Positions 1 to 7,343 of a stretch of 44,104 bases of DNA are shown here, in pieces. The stretch spans positions 1-44,104 of the IMG/VR virus record IMGVR_UViG_3300012936_000035; one strand, 5' to 3'. Below the pieces are notes generated by a model that made no database searches, was not told the origin of the DNA, and worked only from the letters and a program-made list of their open reading frames with translations. The translations under genes were made by a program, and so were the position numbers. This DNA comes from a virus. The first letter of the stretch is position 1, and each line of letters begins with the position of its first letter.

Positions 1-11
1 AAGGAGCCAGC

Positions 12-461
12 ATGTCAGACGATTCCGACGACGACGACGACACCAAGATCAAGACTGTCACCCCCCAAGAAGGAAACATCATCAGAGCCATCACCGCCCT
101 CAACGGCTGGATGGACATTTGTGGTCTGGGGCGCGAGGCCATTGGCCGCGAACTGACCAAGTATGAGGCAACGGAATCAGGACGCCGAGCAGCACTCCTA
201 TGGAGGAAGTTGACGGGTCTGAAGCGTCCCTCCTACGCGCACATGCCGAAGCGCAGCACTGGCAAGAACTATGCGGCTCACTTGAAGTCGGTCTACCCCC
301 CATCATGGGCTGACCGTGTGCAGAACGTCATCCGAGAAGTGGTCGAGGCCAACGCTGTCGCCAACGGCTTCACTGCATATGAACGTGCCCCGAGCGAGCA
401 TCCGTTGGAGGGTACGGTGCTCTACGAAATGTTCTGCGATGAAGACGAGAACGAAGGATGA
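12..461 (+). CDS. Hypothetical protein with acidic N-terminus
   Basis: This 149-aa protein is not recognised. A Shine-Dalgarno AAGGAG sits at the very start of the window, five bases before the ATG, which fixes the start. Residues 2-10 are a run of Ser and Asp, and the C-terminus is again acidic (DEDENEG). Between them, roughly residues 20-110 look helical and carry many Arg/Lys residues. The pattern of acidic ends around a basic body would suit a nucleic-acid or protein-binding role, but that is only a guess. It is the first gene of the plus-strand left-arm operon and is followed after three bases by the next gene. Confidence 0.85.
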   Translation: MSDDSDDDDDTKIKTVTPQEGNIIRAITALNGWMDICGLGREAIGRELTKYEATESGRRAALLWRKLTGLKRPSYAHMPKRSTGKNYAAHLKSVYPPSWADRVQNVIREVVEANAVANGFTAYERAPSEHPLEGTVLYEMFCDEDENEG

Positions 462-464
462 GAA

Positions 465-644
465 ATGGAACTCGTACTGGAGCACGACGAGATCGTGACA
501 CTACTCCGCGAAGCCCTTCGCGCCCGTGGGATGAAAGTCCCAGAGAATACGAGGGTCAGGCTCCGCAGGAACAACAAGAAAGGCACACTCCGCGCCGTCT
601 TTATGACGAAACAAGTGGTGGAGGTCGCAGTTGAGCGGACGTGA
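465..644 (+). CDS. Small hypothetical basic protein (59 aa)
   Basis: A 59-residue open frame starts three bases after the previous stop; a GAAGGA ribosome site lies within the end of the upstream gene. The product begins MELVLEHDEIVTLL and then has a basic stretch, with a cluster of Arg and Lys near residues 30-40. No domain is recognised. Its last 14 bases overlap the TTG start of the next gene, as expected for a coupled phage operon. Coding status is supported by tight packing rather than by similarity. Confidence 0.7.
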   Translation: MELVLEHDEIVTLLREALRARGMKVPENTRVRLRRNNKKGTLRAVFMTKQVVEVAVERT

Positions 645-1671
645 TCGACAAGCATTGGACTTGGTAGCGCAGGTCATGGCTATGCTGGAGCAAACACCCG
701 GAGCGGAGTCCGTCATTGACGACATCCGCATGGGTCGTCTGGAGCCGCAGAAGGCCATGCTCCAACTCGCCGAAGTTCTGGCGAAGGCGGGGCATGGCGA
801 GGCGTTGGTCAAAGCATCCAGCAAGCTGACGGACATGTACAACATCCGTTCCGAGGTGAACGAGGATGGTCAGCACGTCGTGATGAAGCACGACAACACC
901 ATGCTGATGATGAACCCGATCATGGAGGCTGCTCTCAAGGAGCGGGCTTCCATCGACGGGGATGTTCCCGAAGCACGCACAGGACCGATGCTGAAAGACG
1001 GCACCCCTGCTGTCCCTGTGCTCACTGATTCCCTTGATCCTGTGGTCGTCGGCTATCAGTTGGAGGAAGCGTCGAAGCAGGTCCAGCAAGAAATCGCTGC
1101 GGCCATCGAAGACCACGACAACTTCTGCACTCGCCTGCTCACCAAGATCGAGGACGAGACACCAACCGACCAGCGGTCTACCGCACTGGAGATCGCCAAG
1201 AAGAACCTCCCGGCTGTTCCCACTGGAGTCAAGGGCTACGAGGCGGGGAAGCGTGCTGTGGCCCGTCCCGCTGTGAGCGTTCCGGTCGCCACTCTTGCCG
1301 AAATGAACCCTGTGGAGAGAAGACATTACGCCTACAGGGCTTTCGCCACGACTCAAGGCCGTGTATCTCTCACTACGGTCATTCAGAAAGGAGTCATCGA
1401 GTACCTACAGCACCACGGGATTGAAGCCCGCACAGGCGATCCAGACCATGAGGGGGCAGTGATGTCGAAGTGGTTGATGGTCGTGTGGGGTGCGGACGAC
1501 ATGTCCGATGGTTTCAACCCCATCACAACGGCAATCCACGCCATGTGTTCAGAACTCATGGCACAAACCAGTCATCCGCGCTTGATCGTGAGGGTGACTC
1601 CCTACCACGGGATCGCAGATCGAAGGTTCGGATGGACCCTCGTCGCGGGACCGAAGGAGCGGACAACATGA
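631..1671 (+). CDS. Hypothetical protein (346 aa), TTG start
   Basis: The frame opens with TTG preceded by GAGGT five bases upstream, so TTG is the best start; no ATG near the 5' end fits as well. The product begins MSGRDRQALDLVAQVMAMLE. An N-terminal helical region (about residues 1-65) is followed by a mixed domain, a Lys/Glu-rich helix near residues 145-190, and a C-terminal domain with several Trp and His (about residues 235-340). I do not recognise a family or catalytic motif. The stop overlaps the next start as ATGA, so the two are probably translationally coupled. Confidence 0.85.
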   Translation: MSGRDRQALDLVAQVMAMLEQTPGAESVIDDIRMGRLEPQKAMLQLAEVLAKAGHGEALVKASSKLTDMYNIRSEVNEDGQHVVMKHDNTMLMMNPIMEAALKERASIDGDVPEARTGPMLKDGTPAVPVLTDSLDPVVVGYQLEEASKQVQQEIAAAIEDHDNFCTRLLTKIEDETPTDQRSTALEIAKKNLPAVPTGVKGYEAGKRAVARPAVSVPVATLAEMNPVERRHYAYRAFATTQGRVSLTTVIQKGVIEYLQHHGIEARTGDPDHEGAVMSKWLMVVWGADDMSDGFNPITTAIHAMCSELMAQTSHPRLIVRVTPYHGIADRRFGWTLVAGPKERTT

Positions 1672-2024
1672 ACAAGTACGACAGCAAGGCCATCGACTGT
1701 GCTTACCGGGCACTGGAAGACGAGGCCAAGAACAACACCTCAAGCAACATCGTCATCCTGACGCACCCGGAGCAGGCTGCTTCTGTGAGCAAAGGCATCG
1801 CTGGTGCGCTGCCTTCCGGCTCCGTCTGCACCGGGTCTGTGTGGAAGACCCCGCAAGGGAACACCGTGTCCATCAAGCGGTACACGGACTCCATGCCCAA
1901 CTACACCGAGAGCTACAAGTTGCTGGTGTGCAACGGCGGACGCCCCATGACACGGGAAGATGGGAAGAACATCGACCGCTGGAGGGCTGGTGGCCCATCA
2001 CCTGTTCCGTTTGTGGCTCCGTAA
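1668..2024 (+). CDS. Hypothetical protein (118 aa)
   Basis: The start is set by an ATGA overlap with the upstream stop and a GGAG about nine bases before it. The product begins MNKYDSKAIDCAYRALEDEA and contains a segment resembling alternating strand and helix (NIVILTHPEQAASVSKGIAG). No family is recognised, and no signal peptide or membrane segment is present. The 3' end overlaps the next reading frame. Confidence 0.85.
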   Translation: MNKYDSKAIDCAYRALEDEAKNNTSSNIVILTHPEQAASVSKGIAGALPSGSVCTGSVWKTPQGNTVSIKRYTDSMPNYTESYKLLVCNGGRPMTREDGKNIDRWRAGGPSPVPFVAP

Positions 2025-2415
2025 GGGCAATCCCTTCACGCTCCAAATGGAGCACAATCCGCCCATCGACCATGATGGCGGCAACACAGTCACGCACCTC
2101 TACCTCACAGCCCCTCAAGCAGAAGTCTTGCGGGGCTGGTTGGATGGAGAGGGGTGCGAGTACGACCTGATCCCACATGAGCGCCAGACCGAGAGCCAAA
2201 CCCGCGAGCGGCAGACTCTCCTTGGGATGCAGAGAGGCGAAAGAGCATGGCCGAGCATGGCTTGTCCGTCGTGTACTTGGTTCGATCCCCTACTGAAAGG
2301 TGAGCCTTGTGGACGTTCGGGCTGGCCTGATGAATCCGTCGATGAGTTCGGTGTCACCGCCCTCGCCTCAAAGGCTTTGGAGGATTGTCCCGTAAAACAC
2401 GTCTGGGAGGGGTAA
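1960..2415 (+). CDS. Hypothetical protein with C-terminal Cys cluster
   Basis: This frame overlaps the previous gene by 65 bases if the first ATG is used. A GTG at 1990, four bases after GGAGGG, is an alternative start that would give 141 aa. The N-terminal half (starting near NPFTLQMEHNPPIDHDGG) looks like a compact beta-rich unit. The C-terminal part has cysteines spaced as CPSC, then single Cys residues about 15 and 40 residues later, which could bind zinc. The segment between the halves is polar and low in predicted order, so two fused small units are possible. Function unknown; the start is uncertain. Confidence 0.65.
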   Translation: MGRTSTAGGLVAHHLFRLWLRKGNPFTLQMEHNPPIDHDGGNTVTHLYLTAPQAEVLRGWLDGEGCEYDLIPHERQTESQTRERQTLLGMQRGERAWPSMACPSCTWFDPLLKGEPCGRSGWPDESVDEFGVTALASKALEDCPVKHVWEG

Positions 2416-2461
2416 CTCGCGCGGCCTTCTCCCTGTACCAACAGGCAGGAGGAGAAGCGAC

Positions 2462-3763
2462 GTGAAGCTGTCCGAGATCCCAATGCTGTACCAACGCGCC
2501 CCGTTCGATTCGTACCATGCGAGGATCATGGATTGGATCCACACAGGACGGGTGACGCGCACCCAAGCGGCAGACCTGTTCGTCGTTCCGGGGGTTGGTT
2601 TCAATCGCGCCTCATGGATGCTCACGCTCCATCTGGTCGAACACAAGCGGCACGGTCAGCAGACATTCGTGATCCCCGAAGCGATGCAGGATGCTCTGGA
2701 GCGCACTTCCCTGAAAGGTGTCGGGGTCAAAGACCTCAAGATGCCGTACCCGTCGATCTACATCGCGACACCGGAGAATGAGAGGTCCATCTGGGGCGGG
2801 GAGAAAACTCTGTGGCACAAGGTCCGTGGTCTGTTCATGTGGCATGAGAAGGGCCTCCGTGAACTTAGGCGACCCGGCGAAGACGCGAAGTACGTCAACG
2901 TCGAGGACGACCTTGGCCTGATCCACGTCTACATATGGGGCGTCGAGAACGAGCGGTCAGTGATGCGTGGTGATGATGCCTCTCTGTGGGTGGCTCTTGA
3001 TCTCAACGAGATGTCTGACAACGACGAGGATCTGGAAGCCTACTTGAACCGAGTTCTCCGTGATCGCAGCCGTGAGACAAAGGACGTAGACGGCACCGAA
3101 CTGGCGAAGGCTCTTGGTTTCAGCTTCATGCCGGGTGATGGTCACGGCTTCAACCGGCAAGCTAATGCTGTCATTGACACCCTCCGAATCGCGTTCAACG
3201 CCCTACTCTACATGGACTCGTCCAACGCCGAGATGGATCGTGATCCAGACAACCTCGCCGACCGACAGAAGCGAGCCGCACTGGTAGAAGAAGCCGACCG
3301 AAAGAAGTCCGCGTCGAAGAAGAAGCGGTTGCTCAACAAGGCTCGCAAGATCCCAGAGGACACGGTGACGTGGCTTGGTCGGTCCTTCGGTCGTGGCGAG
3401 CACCGGGAGTCAGGAGAGTCCACAGGGAAAGGTTCTACCCAACGTGAGCATTGGGTCCGAGGACACTGGTGGCCGCGCCGTGACACCATCAAGAGGCGCA
3501 TCACAGAACTGAAAGAGAGCCACCGACCCCTCATGGACGAGTACAACTCCCTCCGAGCCTTTGTGTCCTCTGCCGACACGCCCGAAGGGGCGTCCCCCTA
3601 CCTACTCCGACTCGCTTCCTTGAAGGGAGCGGCGCAGGAGGCAGAAAGTGAGATCAATGACCTCACCGACCGTCTTGAAGCCAAGCGTCGGTGGGTACAA
3701 CCTTACAAGAAGGGGTCGCTTGCGAGTACCCCTAAGACACACACCTACGTTCTGGGCGAGTGA
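2462..3763 (+). CDS. AcrVA2-like protein with coiled-coil insertion
   Basis: The protein (433 aa) starts at GTG, seven bases after a very strong AGGAGGAG. Residues 94-102 (MPYPSIYIA) and a downstream pattern of alternating strands recall the N-terminal half of a widespread phage and plasmid family that includes the anti-CRISPR AcrVA2. The C-terminal signature HWVRGHWW (330-337) and RRWVQPYKKG (409-418) followed by HTYVLG fits the same family as I remember it. In that family the two signature blocks are usually close together; here about 70 residues of Lys/Glu-rich probable coiled coil separate them. A basic linker rich in Lys and Arg covers about residues 265-296. The family assignment is from memory of motif pattern, not a search. 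Anti-CRISPR activity should not be assumed, since most family members are untested. Confidence 0.55.
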   Translation: MKLSEIPMLYQRAPFDSYHARIMDWIHTGRVTRTQAADLFVVPGVGFNRASWMLTLHLVEHKRHGQQTFVIPEAMQDALERTSLKGVGVKDLKMPYPSIYIATPENERSIWGGEKTLWHKVRGLFMWHEKGLRELRRPGEDAKYVNVEDDLGLIHVYIWGVENERSVMRGDDASLWVALDLNEMSDNDEDLEAYLNRVLRDRSRETKDVDGTELAKALGFSFMPGDGHGFNRQANAVIDTLRIAFNALLYMDSSNAEMDRDPDNLADRQKRAALVEEADRKKSASKKKRLLNKARKIPEDTVTWLGRSFGRGEHRESGESTGKGSTQREHWVRGHWWPRRDTIKRRITELKESHRPLMDEYNSLRAFVSSADTPEGASPYLLRLASLKGAAQEAESEINDLTDRLEAKRRWVQPYKKGSLASTPKTHTYVLGE

Positions 3764-3764
3764 G

Positions 3765-4001
3765 ATGCGAGGGATGGTGAAACCCGGCTGGCACTACTAC
3801 CGTGACCACAAGGACGCCCCTGTGGAGGTCGTTCTTGTCCGTGTCACGAAAGATTGGGGGCCGAACCCCGCTGCACGCCGCTTGAGAGGGCCGACCCAAT
3901 CGTGGACTCCTGTGTCTTGCTTTCCGGGGATCTTCCTTGGCCCTGTCCCACCACCAGCGGGACTCAAGTGGGAAGACGTGATTGAAAACGGGGGTGGGTG
4001 A
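3765..4001 (+). CDS. Small hypothetical protein (78 aa)
   Basis: The start is the ATG two bases after the upstream stop, giving MRGMVKPGWHYYRDHKD. A second ATG three codons later is possible. The sequence has a strand-like core (PVEVVLVRVTKDWG) and Pro/Trp-rich segments, compatible with a small SH3-like barrel, but no family is recognised. Its stop overlaps the next start as TGATG. Confidence 0.75.
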   Translation: MRGMVKPGWHYYRDHKDAPVEVVLVRVTKDWGPNPAARRLRGPTQSWTPVSCFPGIFLGPVPPPAGLKWEDVIENGGG

Positions 4002-4129
4002 TGTGGCACCTTTTGAACTGTCATGGCGAGTGGGCGTTCATCGCAGTGATGGCCGCACAACTGCCGTTGCTTGGGTTGTGGGTCAGGGCGCACCTGACGG
4101 GTTTCGGCAAAGAGGAGAAGGGTCCATGA
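4001..4129 (+). CDS. Single-pass membrane miniprotein (42 aa)
   Basis: A 42-codon frame overlaps the upstream stop as TGATG and ends in an ATGA overlap with the next gene, so it fills the gap exactly. The product begins MWHLLNCHGEWAFIAVM. It has one hydrophobic helix over about residues 11-30, followed by a short basic and acidic tail ending in GKEEKGP. A small holin, spanin or membrane regulator is possible, but nothing in the sequence decides it. Confidence 0.65.
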   Translation: MWHLLNCHGEWAFIAVMAAQLPLLGLWVRAHLTGFGKEEKGP

Positions 4130-4353
4130 CAGACGAAGAACTCAACGAGATCAAGTCTCACCTGACAGACAACCAGCAGAACTGGAACATGCTGCTCGCG
4201 CAGAGTGACCGGATCAAACTGCTCGCCGAGGTTGACCGTCTGCGAGAGAAGATCGACCAGCTACAGGGGAAGCCAGAAAAGCGGGCATGGGAAGATCACG
4301 GGGAGAACATCAAACTGCTGCGAAGCACCGCCGCCGACAAACAAGACTTCTGA
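4126..4353 (+). CDS. Coiled-coil hypothetical protein (75 aa)
   Basis: The ATG overlaps the preceding stop and follows AGGAGAAGG, so the start is well set. The product begins MTDEELNEIKSHLTDNQQ. Residues 25-55 show heptad-like spacing of Leu, Ile and Val with charged residues (IKLLAEVDRLREKIDQLQ), typical of a short coiled coil. It is soluble and sits between two predicted membrane miniproteins, so it might partner with one of them. Function unknown. Confidence 0.8.
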   Translation: MTDEELNEIKSHLTDNQQNWNMLLAQSDRIKLLAEVDRLREKIDQLQGKPEKRAWEDHGENIKLLRSTAADKQDF

Positions 4354-4439
4354 TGGCAGTGCTCGACATCTACATTCAGAGCACCGTCGCATTGGTCGCG
4401 ATGTTCCTTCTGCTTGTCCTAATGAGGGACCGGCCATGA
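4353..4439 (+). CDS. Single-pass membrane miniprotein (28 aa)
   Basis: This 28-codon frame overlaps the upstream stop as TGATG and the next start as ATGA. The product is MAVLDIYIQSTVALVAM followed by a Leu-rich stretch and RDRP. It is essentially one transmembrane helix (about residues 8-24) with a short basic tail. Its size is near the limit for calling a gene. Support comes from exact tiling between neighbours and from the hydrophobic helix, not from similarity. Confidence 0.5.
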   Translation: MAVLDIYIQSTVALVAMFLLLVLMRDRP

Positions 4440-4531
4440 GCGATCATATTGTTCCTTTGGTCTACCAACTCTCTGCCGTGCTCTGCATCTGCCTCTTTCT
4501 GCTCTACATGATGGGCCGGGGTGACAAGTGA
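4436..4531 (+). CDS. Single-pass membrane miniprotein (31 aa)
   Basis: A 31-codon frame starts in an ATGA overlap and ends in a GTGA overlap with the following gene. The product begins MSDHIVPLVYQLSAVLCI and continues as a Cys/Leu/Phe-rich helix to MMGRGDK. One membrane segment spans about residues 6-25, with two cysteines in the middle of the helix. It is probably translated in concert with its neighbours; role unknown. Confidence 0.55.
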   Translation: MSDHIVPLVYQLSAVLCICLFLLYMMGRGDK

Positions 4532-5091
4532 TTCAAGAAATGCTCCGACAGGTCTGCACTGTCATCGAAAGACACCGACAGCGGGGTCAGACAACCCGGT
4601 TGGTGGACCTCTGCGATGATGGCGACACCCTGTTGATCGCTGCAAACAAACAGGTCGAGCGGTGCATCGCTGACCTTGCTGATGCTCGACGGGGTGTTGG
4701 CCGCAAGCACGTCACGACAGCCTCGCTGCACGGTCTGAACCGTGAGCGGGGGCGGGAACACAAGAACGGGGTCGTGTTCGACAACTTCACTGTCCATACG
4801 ATTGCGGGCATGGCTGACCGGGAGATCGGCAACCTGCAAGACCGGGTGGCCTACGTCGAGCGTCAGAACGCTCACTTGCAGGAGCAAGTGGAGTACATGC
4901 GGGAGAGGGACCAGCGGACCACGGCAGTCATGGTGTCACAGGCACGGCTGCTGAATGACGCCCTCCCTCCCTCGGAGCCTCGCGACACAGGTGGACACGG
5001 CCCGTGGGGCACGACCTACGAGGCCGTCCAAGACCTCTCGGAAGCCGTGCGCCGTGCGGTCGATGCGCTGGGTGGGATGGGTGAGGAGTGA
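4528..5091 (+). CDS. Degenerate P-loop-like protein
   Basis: The start is GTG within a GTGA overlap. The 187-aa product begins MIQEMLRQVCTVIERHRQRG. Residues 19-25 (RGQTTRL) sit where a Walker A loop would be but lack the GKT lysine. Residues 35-39 (LLIAA) form a strand, followed by a helix. VVFDNFTV at 82-89 resembles a Walker B strand ending in DN. This order matches a class of small phage P-loop proteins, here apparently without ATP-binding competence. A probable coiled coil follows at about residues 98-130 (REIGNLQDRVAYVERQNA), and the C-terminus is polar with helices. No enzymatic role is claimed. Confidence 0.5.
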   Translation: MIQEMLRQVCTVIERHRQRGQTTRLVDLCDDGDTLLIAANKQVERCIADLADARRGVGRKHVTTASLHGLNRERGREHKNGVVFDNFTVHTIAGMADREIGNLQDRVAYVERQNAHLQEQVEYMRERDQRTTAVMVSQARLLNDALPPSEPRDTGGHGPWGTTYEAVQDLSEAVRRAVDALGGMGEE

Positions 5092-5137
5092 TCTCACCCG
5101 CGACGGGACACAAGAAATCATGCCGTAGGAGGGGCTG

Positions 5138-5536
5138 ATGAGTGACGAGAAACGAGAGGCACTGGCCGCACTGGAACATGAGCAGTGGGCACATTGGACT
5201 CGGTACATGATCAAGACTCTGGAGCCGATGCTCTCCCCGAACCTGCGCTGGCATCCCGACGTTCGGGGAAACTCCGAGGCTGCGCTTGAGCGATGGCTCC
5301 GTCAGATCAACACCCCCTACGCTGACCTCACGGAGAAGGAGAAGGACAGCGATAGGTGGTGGGCGGACAAGGCGCTGGAGATCACGGGTCAGGAAGACCT
5401 TGCCCAGCATGAGATCACACAGTTCCTCCGCTACCTCCAAACGTGCGGAGGGCACGATGCGCCCTTCGATTTGAAGGCGCACCTCCCCCGCATTCAGAGG
5501 CTCCTCGATGCCCACGACAAGTCGGGGGCAACATGA
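5138..5536 (+). CDS. RyR-domain-like protein
   Basis: This 132-aa protein follows AGGAGGGG, a strong ribosome site in a 46-base gap. The sequence reads LEHEQWAHWTRYMI (residues 12-25), then WLRQINTPYADLTEKEKDSD (53-72) and WADKAL. The combination of an N-terminal His/Glu/Trp helix and a later tyrosine followed by EKEKDSDR is the pattern of the RyR repeat found alone in many phage and bacterial proteins. Where studied, free-standing RyR domains are thought to sense nucleotide or nucleotide-derived ligands; nothing here identifies a ligand. The C-terminal 50 residues are not recognised. The stop overlaps the next start as ATGA. Confidence 0.6.
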   Translation: MSDEKREALAALEHEQWAHWTRYMIKTLEPMLSPNLRWHPDVRGNSEAALERWLRQINTPYADLTEKEKDSDRWWADKALEITGQEDLAQHEITQFLRYLQTCGGHDAPFDLKAHLPRIQRLLDAHDKSGAT

Positions 5537-5637
5537 CCCACTTCCTTCTCGGCATGGCGACAGGGGTGTTCATCTGCACCGCTGTCTTCGGATACCTCAC
5601 ATACAAACTCTACAACCTGTTCAGATACGGAGCATGA
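5533..5637 (+). CDS. Single-pass membrane miniprotein (34 aa)
   Basis: The start lies in an ATGA overlap with the upstream gene. The 34-residue product begins MTHFLLGMATGVFICTAVFG and ends YKLYNLFRYGA. It has one hydrophobic helix (about residues 3-24) with a short aromatic and basic tail, suggesting an N-out/C-in single span. It stands immediately before glutamine synthetase, five bases away. Function unknown. Confidence 0.6.
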   Translation: MTHFLLGMATGVFICTAVFGYLTYKLYNLFRYGA

Positions 5638-5641
5638 ACCC

Positions 5642-6802
5642 ATGAGCATTGAGAACCACGACTACCTCTACGCCACCTACATCTGGATCGACGGTGGCTC
5701 CCCCACCCAGACCCTACGGTCGAAGACCCGTGTGATCCTCGACACCTCCCTCGTACCGAAGGCCGGAAACCCGACCGAGAACTGGGGCTTGGAGAACGAT
5801 GACTGGGACTGGTCCTTCGATGGGAGCAGCACCATGCAGGCGGACGGTGATTCCTCCGACTGTGTGCTCAAGCCCATCCGGTTCTTCAAGGATCCGCTTC
5901 GACCCCGAACGCCGTGCCCCAAGACGGGCGCGGCACGCTGCCACATCCTCGTTCTCTGCGAGGTCTTTGGGTCGGACGGTGAGCCGCACTCGACCAACTA
6001 CCGCGCTCGCCTCCGTGACGTGGAGCACACCATCGAGGAAAGTGCCGCAGACCCGACCGAGTGCTGGTTCGGCTACGAGCAGGAGTACACGCTGTTCAAG
6101 GGTCCATCGCCTCTCGGATTTCCGGCTGGTGCTCGCTTCCCCGCAGCACAGGGCATGTACTACTGCGGAGTCGGCGCTGATGAGGTGAAGGGCCGTGATC
6201 TGGTCGAGGACCACATGGAGATGTGCGCCCGTGCCGGGATTCACCTGACCGGGATCAACGCCGAGGTCATGCCGGGTCAGTGGGAGTTTCAGGTCGGCGG
6301 TCCCGGTGCTTACGGGACGCTGGCGGGAGATCACCTGTGGGTGGCTCGCTGGCTCCTGTACCGCTTGGGAGAGAAGTACGGCATCCACGCCACGCTCGAC
6401 GCCAAGCCTGTGACCGGAGACTGGAACGGAGCCGGGATGCACACCAACTTCTCGACTCCCGAGATGCGTACAAACTACAAGTCCGATGATGGCCTCATGG
6501 GAGATTCATCCAAGGGCATCCACGCCATCGAGTCATGGTGTGGGGAAGCCTCCCAGCACGTCGAGGATCACCTGTCCGAGTACGGTGACGGCATCGAGAT
6601 GCGACTCACCGGGAAGCATGAGACGTGCTCCTACCGCGAGTTCAAGTGGGGCGTCAGCGACCGCACCGCGAGCATCCGCATCCCCATCGCCACCGCGAAG
6701 AAGGGCTATGGCTACCTTGAGGACCGCCGCCCCAATGCCAACGCCTGCCCCTACCGGGTCGCCGCTGCCATGCTCAAGACCGCCTACGGACTGTGGGAAT
6801 GA
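5642..6802 (+). CDS. glnII: Type II (eukaryote-type) glutamine synthetase
   Basis: The enzyme makes glutamine from glutamate, ammonia and ATP. The 386-aa sequence carries the whole GSII signature set. The N-terminal beta-grasp has YIWIDG and LRSKTR (13-30), then WSFDGSST (57-64). The catalytic barrel has FGYEQEYT with Glu146 and Glu148, NAEVMPGQWEFQVG (206-219), HTNFS (267-271), RLTGKHET (321-328), SIRIPI (344-349) and YLEDRRPNAN (358-367). All expected metal, glutamate and ATP ligands appear intact. The usual final Arg of SIRIPR is Ile here. Length is slightly above typical GSII, with an extra loop after DPLR near residues 85-97. ATG is preceded by GGAG and starts four bases after the upstream stop; the stop overlaps the next gene as ATGA. 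It is thus part of a phage operon, not an isolated insertion. Bacterial GSII is not known to be adenylylated, so a phage copy might escape host GlnE control (inference). Confidence 0.95.
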   Translation: MSIENHDYLYATYIWIDGGSPTQTLRSKTRVILDTSLVPKAGNPTENWGLENDDWDWSFDGSSTMQADGDSSDCVLKPIRFFKDPLRPRTPCPKTGAARCHILVLCEVFGSDGEPHSTNYRARLRDVEHTIEESAADPTECWFGYEQEYTLFKGPSPLGFPAGARFPAAQGMYYCGVGADEVKGRDLVEDHMEMCARAGIHLTGINAEVMPGQWEFQVGGPGAYGTLAGDHLWVARWLLYRLGEKYGIHATLDAKPVTGDWNGAGMHTNFSTPEMRTNYKSDDGLMGDSSKGIHAIESWCGEASQHVEDHLSEYGDGIEMRLTGKHETCSYREFKWGVSDRTASIRIPIATAKKGYGYLEDRRPNANACPYRVAAAMLKTAYGLWE

Positions 6803-7059
6803 AGAACCCGACAGAAGTATTCCTGTACGTCCGTCTGGACGTGTCCGCGAACCTCCCCTGTGTGAAGTCCGCACACGTCGGAACTCTGGTGAAGAACATC
6901 CAAGATCCGGGGATCGCGATCCTCGCCTCCGTGGATGCGGGAAACCTCGCCGAGTCGTACAAGGCGCTCGCTCTCTTGGTCAAGCACGATGCCAAGTACG
7001 AGTGGGTCCGCGAGAATGGTGAGATCAAGCAGTTCGTCCAAGAGTGGTCCAAGCCATGA
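6799..7059 (+). CDS. Hypothetical protein coupled to glutamine synthetase
   Basis: The 86-aa frame starts at the ATG in an ATGA overlap with the glutamine synthetase stop; a GTG two codons earlier is a less likely start. The product begins MKNPTEVFLYVRLDVSANLP and alternates strands and helices (GIAILASVDAGNLAESYKAL), consistent with a small alpha/beta fold. No PII-like or other nitrogen-regulatory signature is visible. It also ends in an ATGA overlap, so it should be translated together with its neighbours. Function unknown. Confidence 0.8.
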   Translation: MKNPTEVFLYVRLDVSANLPCVKSAHVGTLVKNIQDPGIAILASVDAGNLAESYKALALLVKHDAKYEWVRENGEIKQFVQEWSKP

Positions 7060-7343
7060 CTCACCCGTGGGAAGACCCCAACCTGATGCCGCTGTACCAC
7101 GTCCAGTTGGAGACGCGGGACTTGATCGTGTCTTACGAGATCGCCACGGACAACTACGACGCCGTGGAGGTCGCTATGGCCCACCTGCGGGAGCGGCTGC
7201 GCGACCCCCACGTCCACATTCACTACGGGGGCGGCGACAGCATCGGCTATCATCCCATCAGGGACGGCAAGCCTGTAGTCCTTGAGTGGAAGGTCACGAC
7301 GGGTAACCTGCCGAAGCGTGGTGAAGGGGGGGAGGATGGGTGA
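7056..7343 (+). CDS. Hypothetical protein (95 aa)
   Basis: The ATG lies in an ATGA overlap. The product begins MTHPWEDPNLMPLYHVQLET and looks like a small ferredoxin-like or beta-grasp alpha/beta fold with strands near residues 11-25 and a helix at 32-47. A His-rich loop (HVHIHYGGGD) follows and could bind a metal, although there is no known motif. The C-terminus is Gly/Lys rich. Not recognised. Confidence 0.75.
   Translation: MTHPWEDPNLMPLYHVQLETRDLIVSYEIATDNYDAVEVAMAHLRERLRDPHVHIHYGGGDSIGYHPIRDGKPVVLEWKVTTGNLPKRGEGGEDG

Noticed and set aside
2248-2304. 18-codon frame with a good ribosome site (MAEHGLSVVYL)
   Set aside because: Too short and nested within a longer frame with a Cys cluster; no tiling with neighbours.
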